The notes below the pieces were generated by a model. That model was not told the DNA's origin, did not search any database, and worked only from the letters and a program-made list of their open reading frames with translations. From Acanthosepion lycidas (Eukaryota > Mollusca > Cephalopoda > Sepiida > Sepiidae), in NCBI GenBank assembly GCA_963932145.1, contig OZ010588.1:105095050-105159049 (forward strand): 64,000 bases of DNA, given 5' to 3'. The first letter of the stretch is position 1; each line of letters starts with the position of its first letter. The translations under genes and the position numbers were made by a program. Shown here piece after piece: positions 8,868 through 20,249 of the stretch.

Positions 8868-9354
8868 CCGTATTTTCTGGTTTGCAGGACGCTGCGGCTT
8901 GGAAGACGCACCCTAATATTGGAAAGAAATTTCTAAGAAAAAAAGTCATTATCATACAACAACACATTCACCATACGTCCCTCACAAACTGGCGCCACAT
9001 ATTATTTACATTAATCATTCATCAGATTTTGTTTGTATAGCTAGTCAAGATCAGAAAGTAAACAGAGCATTTTTTAAGCTTGCGGCTCGGCTCCAGGAAG
9101 GTTTATAGTCTTGGAAATACTTGTAACATCTAAGTACTGAGATTACATAAAACAAAAGGCTGGATTAGATAGCTGACATTATAGGGTAATGACTCAAGAT
9201 GCAAATCCACGTCCCTATCAGTCAAGACAATTAGGTGATCGCCCAAGCTTACTTGAGCCTGGGCGTTGACTAACATTCGTCTTGGAAGATGCACACGTAT
9301 TTTTCAGTGTATTTTTTAGAGGAAAAAGTGCGTCTTTTAATCCGGAAAATATGC
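8868..9354. mobile_element. MITE with CCGTATTTTC terminal repeats
   Basis: The left end CCGTATTTTCTGGTTTGCAG and the complement of the right end (GCATATTTTCCGGATTAAAA) match over about 25 bp, both continuing into GACGC. TA lies on both outer sides (8866-8867 and 9355-9356), consistent with a Tc1/mariner/pogo-type target duplication. No transposase inside. Confidence 0.6.
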
Positions 9355-9356
9355 TA

Positions 9357-9575
9357 ATAGATAGATAGATAGATAGATAGATAGATGAAACGGCAGTGAG
9401 AGATAGGTAGATAATGAAGAGACTGATATAGATAGATAGCTAGATATGAAAGGACCGTGATCGATAGACAGATAGACAAATAGATAGATAGATAGTTAGA
9501 TAATGAAGAGACTGGATAGATAGATATGAAAGGGCAGTGATCGATCGATCGATTGATAGATAATGAACAGACTGA

Positions 9576-9633
<58 letters not shown>

Positions 9634-9720
9634 CTGGATAGATAGATATGAAAGGGCAGTGATCGATCGATCTATAGATAGATAGATAGATAGATAATGA
9701 AGAGACTAACATCGATATAT
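9357..9720. repeat. (GATA)n compound array with a recurring GATAATGAAGAGACTG spacer
   Basis: Runs of GATA are separated by variants of GATAATGAAGAGACTG and by ATGAAAGGGCAGTGATCGAT. A (TA)n plus (GA)n run lies at 9581-9631. The spacer is the reverse complement of CAGTCTCTTCATTATC, which punctuates the (CTAT)n arrays at 34431 and 49948. Confidence 0.9.
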
Positions 9721-9753
9721 ATATATATATACACACACACACATATATATATA

Positions 9754-9798
<45 letters not shown>
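9715..9798. repeat. (TA)n/(CA)n microsatellite
   Basis: TA dinucleotides interrupted by one CACACA block. Confidence 0.95.
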
Positions 9799-9801
<3 letters not shown>

Positions 9802-9825
9802 TTTCAATTAAAGGTGCATTTATAA

Positions 9826-9897
9826 TTTATAAATTCATGAATCAATCATACAAAAAACAAATATAGAGGTTAATGATTTAAATCTATATTTGATTCA

Positions 9898-9905
<8 letters not shown>
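9826..9905. repeat. Imperfect palindrome between two (TA)n arrays
   Basis: AATTCATGAATCAA near 9830 is complementary to TTGATTCATGAAT near 9890, and CAAATATAGA pairs with TCTATATTTG inside them. This nested foldback sits exactly between TA arrays. Confidence 0.6.
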
Positions 9906-9947
<42 letters not shown>

Positions 9948-9956
9948 AGTGTATAG

Positions 9957-9999
<43 letters not shown>

Positions 10000-10001
10000 C
10001 T
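9899..10001. repeat. (TA)n-(GT)n-(GATA)n compound microsatellite
   Basis: Three consecutive simple repeats: TA to 9930, GT to 9947, then GATA from 9956. The following 10000-10740 shows no recognisable gene or repeat. Confidence 0.95.
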
Positions 10002-10751
10002 GAAAAATTAGACACTAGCAAAGCCATATATTCACTATTCTCTCATTTATTGTCGCTAATGATTTGGTGAACATTATTAACATCCATGAAATTTAATTCT
10101 ATCATGGCCAAAACCTGAAGAAATCAAACTTCGCAAAGCAGCTTCAGTCTTTGGCTTCTCGTATTTGGTACAAAACCGCAAATGATGAATATTAACAAAT
10201 TAGAAAACAACAACAACAAAAAAAAAAAAAAATACAGAGAAAAGATGTATAGAAATTGAAAGAGTTCCACGGCACTTGCAATCTTAAAATCAGTTAGAAA
10301 AAGTAATTAAATTTGCCTCTCCAGTGATAAATGAGTAATTACTCCCACCTGTGATAGATTATCACTAACCACATGACTTGAATAAACCAATGAATGATGG
10401 CTTTATTGCTTCAAAGATTCCTGTTTTATTCCCTGTTCATATTACATGATGGTGAACACAATGAAGCAATTTAAGAACATCAGATGTGTTTACCACTAAT
10501 TTCTAAACGCGTTCCACAAAGACCTTGCTACCATAGTTTAATAAGTGTTCAGCGTTACCTTGCTAAGCGAACAACTCTCCAAGAACGTCCCTGAGCCTGT
10601 TGGATGCGGAAGGGAATTTATCCGATATGACCAAAAGCATCAGCGACACGCAAAACACAAAGAATCGGGAAAAGAGGAACAGTGAATTATAAAATCGTTT
10701 AAGATAGTTAAAGAAACACATTTAAAAAATAAGTAGTCATTGTCTTTTTTT

Positions 10752-11135
10752 ATCATCTCATTTCAAGCAAGGCGATAAAGCCACTAAGACGAAATGTGCT
10801 ACTAGGAATGAAAGAGTCTGATAAAAAAAATATTAAGGAGAGTGTACAGTAATGGACATGTCTCGAAGAGATGACCCCCCACCCTCTACTTCGAGAAAAG
10901 ACGGAAAATAATCGCGCTGAGGAGAATTGGTTTGCAGAAAAATCGCGCTGAGGAGAATTGGTTTGCAGAAACACAAGTTAGGGAGACAGTACGACGTCGT
11001 GGACGACTTTGAATTCGAACCATTCTTCCATGGTTGTACCACGGAACTTTAGAAGAGGAGGACAACGACGAGAGTAAAAGAACACGATTCATATAAGCAG
11101 GGGATAACGATTGACATTGCATTTAAAATTTGGCA
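10752..11135 (-). mobile_element. LINE 3' tail interrupted by 250 bp of other DNA
   Basis: 10752-10845 holds the LINE 3' signature complement (TTTCAAGCAAGGCGATAAAG..CACTAAGACG). The family resumes at about 11095-11135 with GGGATAACGATTGACATTGC. Between them lies unrelated sequence with two 31-bp direct repeats at 10910-10971. Confidence 0.55.
10910..10971. repeat. Two exact 31-bp tandem units
   Basis: Units 10910-10940 and 10941-10971 are identical and begin AATCGCGCTGAGGAG. Confidence 0.95.
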
Positions 11136-11184
11136 TCTTATATAATCAAAATACATTTAGCTCTCCTTTTTCAAGAATATTTTC

Positions 11185-11425
11185 AGTTTATATCTCTTAG
11201 AAGAGGGTTTATGATTACTTGTATCATTTACATTATTCGGACTGTTATCCTCATCTTCATTGCCATATTCACAACGTTTCGGACGTTATACGCTCCGGCC
11301 TTTATGTCTATATCTCTCTATATATCTGTCTATATCTCTGAGATGAGGTATTATGATTACTTGCATTATTTACATTTTTTGGGGCTATTATTCTTTTTCA
11401 TTGCCATATTCACAACGTTTCCTAA
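11185..11425 (-). mobile_element. Two diverged monomers of a Penelope-like terminal repeat
   Basis: Each monomer carries the family phrases ATTTACATTATTCGGACTGT, TCCTCATCTTCATTGCCATA and CACAACGTTTCGGACG. The first also keeps TACGCTCCGGCC, the hairpin part of the hammerhead-like motif. It is the same family as 58955-60710. Confidence 0.65.
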
Positions 11426-12200
11426 GGTTATTTGCGCGTAAGTTAATATAATGAACACAACTGGAACTTGAACTCAGTTCTACGATTAACGATACCGAGC
11501 CATTATTGATTACACCACCTGCACCTGGTATTACCAAGCGGTCGCCTATCTAGCTACAATCTACCATGCGCCCTTGCGTTGAATACTGTTCATATATATT
11601 CTGATGCACCTGCTCTTCATCTCGGGGTCCTCGACAAATTCCAAAGCGATATGCAATTTGATAGGTCCTGATCTGTTATCTTGTCTACAGTCACTTTCTC
11701 ACAAACGTGATGCGGCTTCCCTCTGTCTTTTCTACAAATATTTTTATGGAAACTGCTGTGACCAGCTACTTTCATTGGTGCCCCTACTGCATGAATTTAA
11801 ACGTGCTACTAGGTTGGCATATCGGTCCCACCCTTTCACTGTCAAAACAGTTAAATATAACCTCCTCTTCCACTCCAACATTTTCTTCTCACGCACTTCC
11901 TGACAGTGGAACTCCCTTCCTCTTACCTGATAGATATAATCTTCAAATATTCAAATATAATGTAATCGATTTCTTCTGATGCCTTGATCTAATTCCCCCT
12001 CCTTCTCTTTATCCTTTTCCCAAACACTCCTCTTTACGCTTGCTCTCACTTTCTGTAACCCCTTGCGTGTTAGTGGCAAACCTGCTTTGCTTGGGGTGAA
12101 ATGCTTAAAAGAATAAGACCATTTTCGACATTGCTTATATTCCGTGATCGTACGGTAACCAGTGTTTCAAAATAATGTGACCGTAAGCCTCCTACCGAAC
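11417..12200 (-). mobile_element. 5S-derived SINE split by a LINE insertion
   Basis: The tRNA-like and body part lies at 11417-11583 (complement of GAGTTC near 11475; ACCAAGCGGTCGCCTATCTAG is the 5S C-box region). The 5S 5' part resumes at 12112-12200 (GTGATCGTACGGTAACCAGTGTTTC). The intervening LINE tail lies in the opposite orientation. Confidence 0.65.
11590..12112 (+). mobile_element. LINE 3' tail nested in a 5S-SINE
   Basis: About 520 bp of the LINE: ATTTGATAGGTCCTGATCTG, the LCLFYKYFYGNCCDQL-like block, SHPFTVKTVKYN, then CTTTCTGTAACCCCTTGCGTG and the TTGCTTGGGGTGAAATGC end. Frames of 90-99 residues persist. The insertion is younger than the SINE it splits. Confidence 0.8.
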
Positions 12201-12433
12201 GAGCTTTGGTAAATAAATGATTGACAGAAGAGGGGTTAGGAGCTGTAAAGGACTGAAAGTTGCAGAGGACCATGATCACCCAGATCCCGAGGGGACGCCA
12301 CAACTAGATCTATATCATTTCAAGTAGCGCTGAAACTGTCTGCGTTAGCTCTTCTTTTCGATTCCGTAACTAGTGAAAGCTTTCATGATTGTGCGTTTCG
12401 TCTGAGATGTTTCAGTGTCAGAACGCCCTTTCA

Positions 12434-12435
<2 letters not shown>

Positions 12436-12483
<48 letters not shown>

Positions 12484-12485
12484 AT
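12436..12485. repeat. (TA)n microsatellite
   Basis: TA dinucleotides with one break near 12473. Confidence 0.95.
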
Positions 12486-12553
12486 GTTTAAAATCTAAAT
12501 TGTCTAAGGTGAGTCTTAGTCCTTTTTTTTGCCGCATGCTGATGCGCGCCTGA

Positions 12554-12583
12554 TTGCGTTCGTAATTCCACTTACGAACGCAA
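12554..12583. repeat. Perfect 12-bp-stem hairpin
   Basis: TTGCGTTCGTAA and TTACGAACGCAA are exact inverted copies around the 6-nt loop TTCCAC, followed by an unusually CpG-rich stretch (GCGACACGGGCGCGCGCATG). Confidence 0.85.
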
Positions 12584-13070
12584 AATGTGCGCTTTGAATT
12601 TAGCGACACGGGCGCGCGCATGCGCACGCCTTCGACTGCGAACGCATAAATTAAAAAAAAAAAGAAGAAAAAGCATGTTAAACCAAGGAATTGTAAGCGA
12701 TTGCTTACTCTGTACATGCAACTAAGGTCACCTGCCATTGAAATATCCCCCCTTATCTCTTCATTTCCCTAATGGCTGTCTCTGTGTTCCGAGCACGATT
12801 CATTGGGATGCATTTAAGATCAACTAGAGTTTTAAAAACATTTTCCTTTCTTCAATTCTTATTATTTTGTTTCTCCTCTTTCCTCTTTTCTCCTCCTCCT
12901 CCTTTTTTGTGAGTTTCCTTAACATCATTGTCAGTAAAGTGAATAGCAGTGAGACGTGCGACATTGTGAAATAGTGGGAATCACGAAACACTCGAGAAAA
13001 AGCATTCATTGTTTGCCTTCCATTAGGTGTTTATAGATTAATTAAAGACATATATTCTCAGTCTTTTAAT

Positions 13071-13074
<4 letters not shown>

Positions 13075-13141
<67 letters not shown>
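13075..13141. repeat. (TA)n microsatellite
   Basis: 67 bp of TA dinucleotides. The preceding 12600-13070 has no recognised feature beyond A-rich and T-rich runs. Confidence 0.97.
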
Positions 13142-13145
<4 letters not shown>

Positions 13146-13263
13146 GCTTTCTTCCTTATATTTCCATTATCTATTTATTTTTTATTGTGTGCACTGGATA
13201 CACTTTTATATGAAAAGATCATGGCATCGACAAAACATTCATTGTTAATTCATTATGTCTCTC

Positions 13264-13267
<4 letters not shown>

Positions 13268-13309
<42 letters not shown>
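13268..13309. repeat. (TA)n microsatellite
   Basis: 42 bp of TA dinucleotides leading into GATAAATAGATA. Confidence 0.95.
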
Positions 13310-13311
<2 letters not shown>

Positions 13312-13384
13312 TAAATAGATAATATTAGTGGTAAATATACATATATATGCAAAATCCACAGGTGCATATATACACATGTATATT

Positions 13385-13515
13385 TTAGAATAAAAAATTT
13401 CCGAGAGGATAAAATCCAGGTAGAACTCAATGTCCAGGACAGAGTAAGGATATAATAAAAAGGCTTAAACACTAATATTCCATGGAATATTAGTGTTTAA
13501 GCCTTTTTATTATAT
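13385..13515. mobile_element. Foldback repeat copy ending in a perfect 66-bp palindrome
   Basis: The segment TCCAGGTAGAACTCAATGTC is the family part seen inverted at 3540-3570. It leads into a spacerless palindrome, 13450-13515, centred on CCATGG with 33-bp perfect arms containing GGCTTAAACACTAATATT. Confidence 0.8.
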
Positions 13516-13535
13516 ATATATATATATATATATAT
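13511..13535. repeat. (TA)n microsatellite
   Basis: Short TA run directly after the palindrome. Confidence 0.9.
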
Positions 13536-13544
13536 TAAGCCATT

Positions 13545-13760
13545 TTTTATGTTTATACGTTCTTTTTATAGATACAAATATTTAAGTAAATGCTCTGTTT
13601 ATAATAAACAGTATTAACAACATTTACCGACCTGAATGTCCTAGAGATTTTCATAGAAAATATGCGTCCTCCGACAGGAATCGAACCTGTATCCCATACG
13701 GAACCGTCATATAGCCTGACGTGCCTTATCAAGGTCGATTTTATTGTTTTTAAACACAAT
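13545..13760 (-). mobile_element. (TA)n-associated tRNA-like SINE
   Basis: On the minus strand a tRNA-like head (AGGCACGTCAGGC..GTATGGGATACAGGTTCGATT, with a B-box-like GGTTCGATTCC) is followed by GGAGGACGCATATTTTCTATG and an AT-rich body with the small palindrome CTGTTTATAATAAACAG. Other copies lie at 13868-14105 and 63305-63503. It is not a functional tRNA: no acceptor pairing is visible. Confidence 0.65.
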
Positions 13761-13867
13761 TCTCTATGATTATTTCTATTTCATTCATATCTGCTCCATG
13801 CGTATCCAAATGTAAACAAATGACATCACCCATTATGAAATAGACAAAGTCCGTCAATTTATCTTTT

Positions 13868-14105
13868 AAGACATTTTTTATGTTTATACATTCTTAATAT
13901 AGATTACAAATATTTAAGTAAATGCTCTGTTTATAATAAACAGTATTAAACAAGTCTTTATAGAAAGGTGGAGGACGCATATTTTTTATGAAAATTTTCT
14001 CGGACATTCAGGCCGGTAAATGTTATTAGTACTGTTTATTATAAGCAGAGCATTTACTTAAACATTCGTATCTATAAAAAGAATGTATAAATATAAAAAA
14101 AAAAC
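13868..14105. mobile_element. Inverted pair of the (TA)n-associated SINE body
   Basis: 13868-13955 is the body in minus orientation, and 13965-14105 is body plus GGAGGACGCATATTTT in plus orientation. They form a foldback with AAATGCTCTGTTTATAATAA against TATTATAAGCAGAGCATTT. Confidence 0.6.
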
Positions 14106-14134
14106 TTTTAAAAAATAAATTGTTGGACCATTTC

Positions 14135-14239
<105 letters not shown>

Positions 14240-14330
14240 CTACATATTACTTCGCAGAAATATCTCCCACATAATACTAAGACACCATTTCCTCTGCTAC
14301 CTCCGATATATTTATATATATATATATAGT

Positions 14331-14629
<299 letters not shown>

Positions 14630-14879
14630 CAATTCAGTGCATGCCAGGCAACAATGCCCCCGACATGCATGGCCAGGTTCAGTCTTTTTACTTGTGTCGC
14701 TGGCTTTTTTACGCTTTAAATAGTTAAATTCTTTCTAAAAAAAAAAAAAACGTTGGTTGACTGATTGAAAAGTGACTTGAACTAAAGATTCGTGATTTCA
14801 ATACTTGGCCACAGCAAAGGGAACAAAAAATTGCAGTGTTGAGTTACTAAAGAGTATTAACTGAAATTAAGATATAAAA

Positions 14880-15090
14880 AAAGGTACGGCACGTGGAATT
14901 AGAACAGTCTATTACCGTGGACTAAGTAAAGGGTTCAGTTCCAGGTTTCAACGTATATCATTGGAAGAAGTTCGGAGCGTACAATGGCTGAAACATCATG
15001 AATATAGCAATAAAAATGGGGAGAACAGTCCAAATAATGTAAATAGTATGAATACTGACATTACTTGATCTCAGAAATATGGAGATATGT
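14880..15090 (+). mobile_element. Decayed Penelope-like terminal repeat
   Basis: Matches the family at 38060-38247: GGCACGTGGAATTAGAACAG, then GGAAGAAGTTCGGAGCGTAC with GGCTGAAAC as remnant of the hammerhead-like motif, then AATAATGTAAATAGT and GATCTCAGAAATATGG. Confidence 0.65.
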
Positions 15091-15239
15091 TGATGATTCG
15101 TCGATTATTCAGGCCGGCAGAAGAAAATAAACGGAGCGTGTACTCGGTATGGGTATCCACTAAAATTAACGTTTAAATAATAAAATATGTTGTATTAATA
15201 AATAATCCCTTGCTTCTATATATACATATATATGAATAA

Positions 15240-15440
15240 AGAAAATCAAAAGGAAGACATAACAAATTTAGTGCGATGAAGTCCTGAAAGCCGAAACGCG
15301 ACACCAATACACTTGTTGCGGGCGGTTAGTAGGGTCGGCGTTTTAGGTGAGAAATAATACATGTCTCCTGAAATACCCACAACAAACATGACGGACTCGG
15401 TAAGTGAGTCCACGTGAATAAATGCAAGAAGCAACATAAA
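15240..15440 (+). other. Possible terminal-repeat remnant with CCGAAACGCG motif
   Basis: GATGAAGTCCTGAAAGCCGAAACGCG near 15278-15303 resembles a decayed hammerhead-type core. Nothing else is recognised; short frames here are unsupported. Confidence 0.25.
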
Positions 15441-15720
15441 ACCAATATATGTACAAACAAATGATAATGTATAAACAAGAAAGGTATAGAAGTGACAAAC
15501 TTTTTGGGGCCAAATGATGTGAAGTGAGTGAAATGTGAGTCCGTACGTGTGTTGTGTGTGGTTTGTTCATGTGTTTCCCAATGGGAAACGCATTTTCCTG
15601 CAAGAGACTTACATGTTGACGTGTAAGCGAAAAAGTTAAGAAGAGGCTACGAAAAATGATCGCAGCTTATTTATAGCTTCTATTCAAGTATGGTTAGACA
15701 CTAAAATTAAGCATTTAAAA

Positions 15721-15728
15721 TTATATAT

Positions 15729-15779
<51 letters not shown>
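15721..15779. repeat. (TA)n microsatellite
   Basis: TA dinucleotides with one break. The stretch 15440-15720 shows nothing recognisable. Confidence 0.95.
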
Positions 15780-15784
<5 letters not shown>

Positions 15785-16560
15785 GTTTCCTGTTTAGTAT
15801 TGGGTTTCCTGTTTTTTCTAAAGTCTATTTGCACACTATACTTCTAACGTCTTTTATAGAACTCTGAAATAATATTCACTAATTAAATCTTTTCAAGTCT
15901 AGTGTAAGCTTCCCTGAAAAGCCGCAAGAACTTAACTTCACTTCCAGTCCTTTCTTACGTCATACAGTAACTATCTACATTGAGCGGCTCTTGGGTCTTT
16001 TATTAGGTGAGCACTAAATATATTTTTGAAGAGTAAATTATATTCAGTTTTCACTAAAAAGACCTTTTTTCAGATCAAAATTGTGATCGCGACATTTTGG
16101 ATTATAACTGAGTGTGTTGTTTAAGTTTAAATCTGTTTAATGTTCAGATATATATTTTAAAATTAGCTAATTGTCTCAAACTGATTAATTTTTTAACTGC
16201 TTTTAAGTTTCTTTTATTTTTGTAATAATGTTTTTATTGATTTTAGCTAAATTTCTTTCTACTTCATTATCCAAAGTGTTTATGGCTAATGTAACTTTCC
16301 TAATATTTGAGTTGAGTCTATTGAATAAAGTTTGCTTTTGGCATTGTATGGGAACTAAGTAGGATCATGTAGGATTTTACAAGTATTTTCGGTGTATTTT
16401 TCTTCTTCAGGTGAAGCCGCAAATTCTAAAAAGAAAGCTATAATGATTTCAGATCTTATTGCCAAGCGAGTAAGAATTTATGAGATCGCCTTTATTTCAA
16501 GACTTACTTAATTTGAAAAGTATCCTTTCGACTCCACAGAACATCACGAAAGAGTGGATG
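15780..16560. other. Unassigned AT-rich stretch
   Basis: No open frame of note. On the minus strand CACCTGAAGAAG..CACCGAAAATAC near 16385-16425 resembles a Penelope-type hammerhead box, but support is thin. Confidence 0.3.
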
Positions 16561-16599
16561 TGCAGCAGGCGCTAAATCGGCTAGTCGAGTTCGAATTCC

Positions 16600-17300
16600 A
16601 CCCGAGTCACTTCCGCACAAACACATTTGGGACATGTACGAATCCATTGCTTCTCGCCTTCACGACTCTGTGTGTAAAATAGCAGCACAGGCCGATCAAT
16701 CTGGTCGTTGCGGTTGTTAACAAAAGAGACAGCCTAACAAGCAAATTGCAGATTGGGGATACCGAACTCAAACAGGTGCTACAATATAGATATCTGGAAA
16801 GGACGGAAAGTCCGATACGGAAATCCTGATTGGGACAATGAAAGATGACTTCCAAAATCTAAGCAAAGTATTAAGAAAGAGGAAAAATATTGTTAGAAAA
16901 AAAGAAGAGAGTACTTAACTGTTACGTACTATCAGTTATCCTACATGGTAGTGAGTGCTGGATAATCTCCTCATAGATGAAGAAGACACTTGAAACAACA
17001 GAAATGAGTTTCTACAGAATGATGCTGAGAATACCACGGACCGAATATGTGAATGAGAAAGTTCTAGAGACAATGGCAACAAAGATGACACATGCGTAAC
17101 TTCAGAAAGAGACAATTGCAATTTCTGAGGCGGATGATGAGGAAAGATGGTTTGGAAAATTTGATACTCATAACATAAATTGAAAGTAAGAGAGCCAGAA
17201 GAAAGCTATGAAAACCTACGAGGCGTGCTATAAAAAGCAGGAAATTGTGGAGAGCCATGATCGCCAGCGCCATTGTTAGGTGGATAGATTCCTGTCTATG
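16600..17300 (+). pseudogene. RTE-type LINE remnant (post-RT region and 3' tail)
   Basis: Phrases of the RTE C-terminal region can be read in broken frames: VLHGSECWIIS near 16930, MKKTLETTEMSFYRRMLRIP near 16977, then a RLRQLQFLRRMMRKDGLENL-like part near 17100. The tail GGAGAGCCATGATCGCC (17253-17270) is the family's 3' signature. Many stops and shifts; no catalytic RT core. Confidence 0.65.
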
Positions 17301-17438
17301 TAATAATGGTAAGGCTCGAGAAAAATACTCAGTTTCGGATCTAAAGAAGTATTTACAAGTGTCTAACATAGGTTGATGCAGAAATACCTGTCATATATAC
17401 CTCCTTGAAATACGTCCCATATAATGCTGAGAGTAAAA

Positions 17439-17590
17439 GGTATTTCTGGGAGGTATTTCTGGGAGGTATTTCTGGGAGGTATTTCTCGGAGGTATTTCTG
17501 GGAGGTATTTCTGGGAGGTATTTCTCGGAGGTATTTCTGGGAGGTATTTCTGGGAGGTATTTCTGGGAGGTATTTCTCGGAGGTATTTCT
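17439..17590. repeat. 13-bp minisatellite, about 11.7 units
   Basis: Unit GGTATTTCTGGGA with a GGTATTTCTCGGA variant in a partly regular pattern. Because 13 is not a multiple of 3, the translation cycles through three frames and stays open on both strands; these frames are not genes. Confidence 0.97.
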
Positions 17591-17699
17591 CTTGCAACCT
17601 CTATTAGTCACTTGTAAATAATTCTTTAGATCTGAAGCTGAGTATTTTACTTGAGTATTATCATAATTATTTAGACAGGCATCTAACCAGCTAACATGA

Positions 17700-18466
17700 C
17701 CCGTTAGAAATTATGCGTGAGGGTTGTCACAAAACAAAACTTGCGACCGGAGGACTAAATCCGATGTTAAAATTAAAGACTCTGAATTAGATATTAAAAA
17801 TTAGGGTCCTAATTCAGAATGTAAATGTTAAAGATTTTTGGTTCTATATTTTTTGATCTGATCATCAAATAAAATAAAAATTATTTTGGAGTTTTTGGAA
17901 TTCAATTTCTCAGTAAAAGAAGATATATTTATAAAGCAGTTGTTAATTTTGATGAAAATTTATTGAAAGATCAACGAAAAATAAGAAAGAAACCAGTAAA
18001 AATCGCCATTTTTCGCTATTTACGCAGGTTTTCACTATATGGGTGGACTCAATTATCAAGTTAAATGACTGTTAAACAATCAAATTATTGTTGGCTACAA
18101 TTGAGTGAAGTTTGTATTCGATTGCTTGAAAATTAAGGGAGTTTTTAGTTTAAAATTTGTGTTGAAATCGATTTTTCCGTTTTTCGCGTTTTTTTCGCTA
18201 AACGCACTGGTGTAGAAATAAAAATGAAGTATGGTTGAGCTCGTCACGATGTAAGTAACATACATACCGAGTTTGAACGAAATCGGAGAAAAAAGTTGAA
18301 TTTATCGATTTTGATCGGCTTTATCGATTATTGACTTTTTAAAATTGTCGATTTTTTTGCTATTGTACAATGTATGTGCCAAGTTTTCTCAAAATCGGTT
18401 GAACGGATCTCGAGTGAAAAGGTATCACACAGACAGACATCCTCTGTTTTATATATTGAGATTACG
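17700..18466 (+). other. Candidate non-autonomous dispersed repeat
   Basis: The end TCGGTTGAACGGATCTCGAG..CACACAGACAGACATCC..TTTTATATATTGAGAT is a phrase type common at the ends of invertebrate non-autonomous repeats. The start is uncertain and no coding is visible. Confidence 0.3.
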
Positions 18467-19330
18467 TATATTCTCGTACTGTAAACATTTTTTGTTTTGA
18501 ATATAAATGGATAATTTTCATTTTTGTTTTCATTTTGCTTTCAGTCAGTATCTATTTCCTGAAATGAGACCCAGAAACTTTTTCTGGATGCAGAAGTTTC
18601 AGAAGATGTTGTTTCGAAGACTACTTTTCATTATTTTTTTGAAAATTAATGACAGTCACGAGTTAAGACAATTAATGATACAGCAAATTTTGTCAAAAAT
18701 TGAGGCTTAGAGGACAAATGTAGACCGCTGTTTCGATCTTAGTTTTAGCATAACAAAAACAATCGAAGTTTAAACACTCTCATGACACCCTAGATTTGTT
18801 GAAGCTTCCTCTGATAATCTAGTTAGATTAAAGATATAATTAGCTAGATATAGCTTATAAAAAGTGTTTTTATCTAGACATCTATTTTTTCTTATATTAA
18901 TGCGGAAACATGACTACATAAGTATGCATTTCAGAGTTTAGGGTTGTTTGCCAAAAGCTCACAGTCGAAGTTGAGAACTGAATTCACTACGGAGGTTCTT
19001 TATGAGACGGCTAGGCTAAGTCCTGCGTCGCTTATCAAGACAAAAATCCGACTGTCAGATTAACAATGATTATTTACGAAACTCAAGCGGAATGTCACAG
19101 TATTTGGACACCTTGTGAGATTAGCAGACACTGAAAATCCAAATTCCTCTTAGAGGTTGACTTTGTAACCACCACTTTACAGCAAGTGTCATGGCAATTC
19201 TTGGAGTGTAAAGTTGTTTAACTTTGAAAGTCTGTCGGAGGTGGCGTGACGGTTATAGGAGCGAAAGGTGAGTGTGACAAATTTTGAATCCATCTTTTCT
19301 CTCCCTGCTTATGGGTTAAATAACAGCCAC
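18467..19330. other. Unassigned, with a faint SINE-like fragment
   Basis: GTAAAGTTGTTTAACTTTG (about 19208-19227) and GGTGGCGTGACGGTTATAGG vaguely resemble the 5S/tRNA SINE head. The small frame at 18507-18710 has no recognised domain. Confidence 0.25.
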
Positions 19331-19850
19331 CAGCGTAGATGGTCCACAGAACACTAAAATCTTAACCCGGCTTCAAGACGAGGTCCAGTCATTATCTATC
19401 TTTCTTATCGTAATGATCTTCACTTTCTATCGCCTTCACTTTTACTCCGATCGCATCACATTCATTCATAACGATTTTATCACTTACTCACTACCTTGAG
19501 AGGCTCTTGCGACTCGTTTTAATAATTAAAAAAAAATAAACGCTAATTCTGGATTTTGAGTGTTGCGCTTATCGGCGCGGAAAGTCAGATCAACGAGCCA
19601 AGTTCAAATTTCGACCGAAACCGTTGTGTTCACTTTTCGCCTCAAATGCGGCTCTTGGCAAAGATTCGCCTCTTCGTCTCTGTCTACTCCGGTACATGGC
19701 AACGTTAGTAAGACATCCTCTGAGGAACAAACCCGTACTCCTAGCGAATAGCTTCTCAAGTTTTACCAAGCGTTATCAATCAGAAAAAAATGATTTTTAC
19801 AAGAATACAATTTACGTTGTTAGTAGGAGTCGAGACGAGACGTGATTTCT

Positions 19851-20240
19851 AACAAATGGCTTCCTTGTGTCTTTTCGATAAATATATTTATGGCAACTGT
19901 TCTAATGAGCTCTCCTCCTTGGTATCTCACCCACGTTGATTTAAGCGCCGTACTATATTGGCAATTAGGTCTCATTGCTTTACTCTTGAAATAACTGTAA
20001 TCGTAAGTTCTATTCTAATAGTTTCTATTCTCGCACTTTTCACCTTTGGACCGTACTTTTGTTTTCCTTGCTTCCCTACCATTTACGTCTTCAAAGATTT
20101 AAATGCGACACCAATCGCAGTCTTCTGCCTTCAAGAAACATGTTCTTTTATTGTCCTTATTCCTGACTAGCGTTTTCTCATTTTCTTTCACGCAATAACC
20201 GCTTGAGTCTTAGTGGTAGTATCGCCTTGCATAGGTAAAA
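19851..20240 (+). mobile_element. LINE 3' tail
   Basis: TTCCTTGTGTCTTTTCGATAA start, AACTGTAATCGTAAGTTC block and the AACCGCTTGAGTCTTAGTGG..CCTTGCATAGG 3' end. The preceding 19330-19850 shows nothing recognisable. Confidence 0.7.
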
Positions 20241-20249
20241 AAAAATCGA

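Noticed and set aside
13665-13745. tRNA gene on the minus strand
   Set aside because: Only a B-box-like region is convincing, and the same block recurs in a repeat family.
16385-16425. Hammerhead motif on the minus strand
   Set aside because: CTGAAGA and GAAAA are present, but no stem II pairing and no element context.
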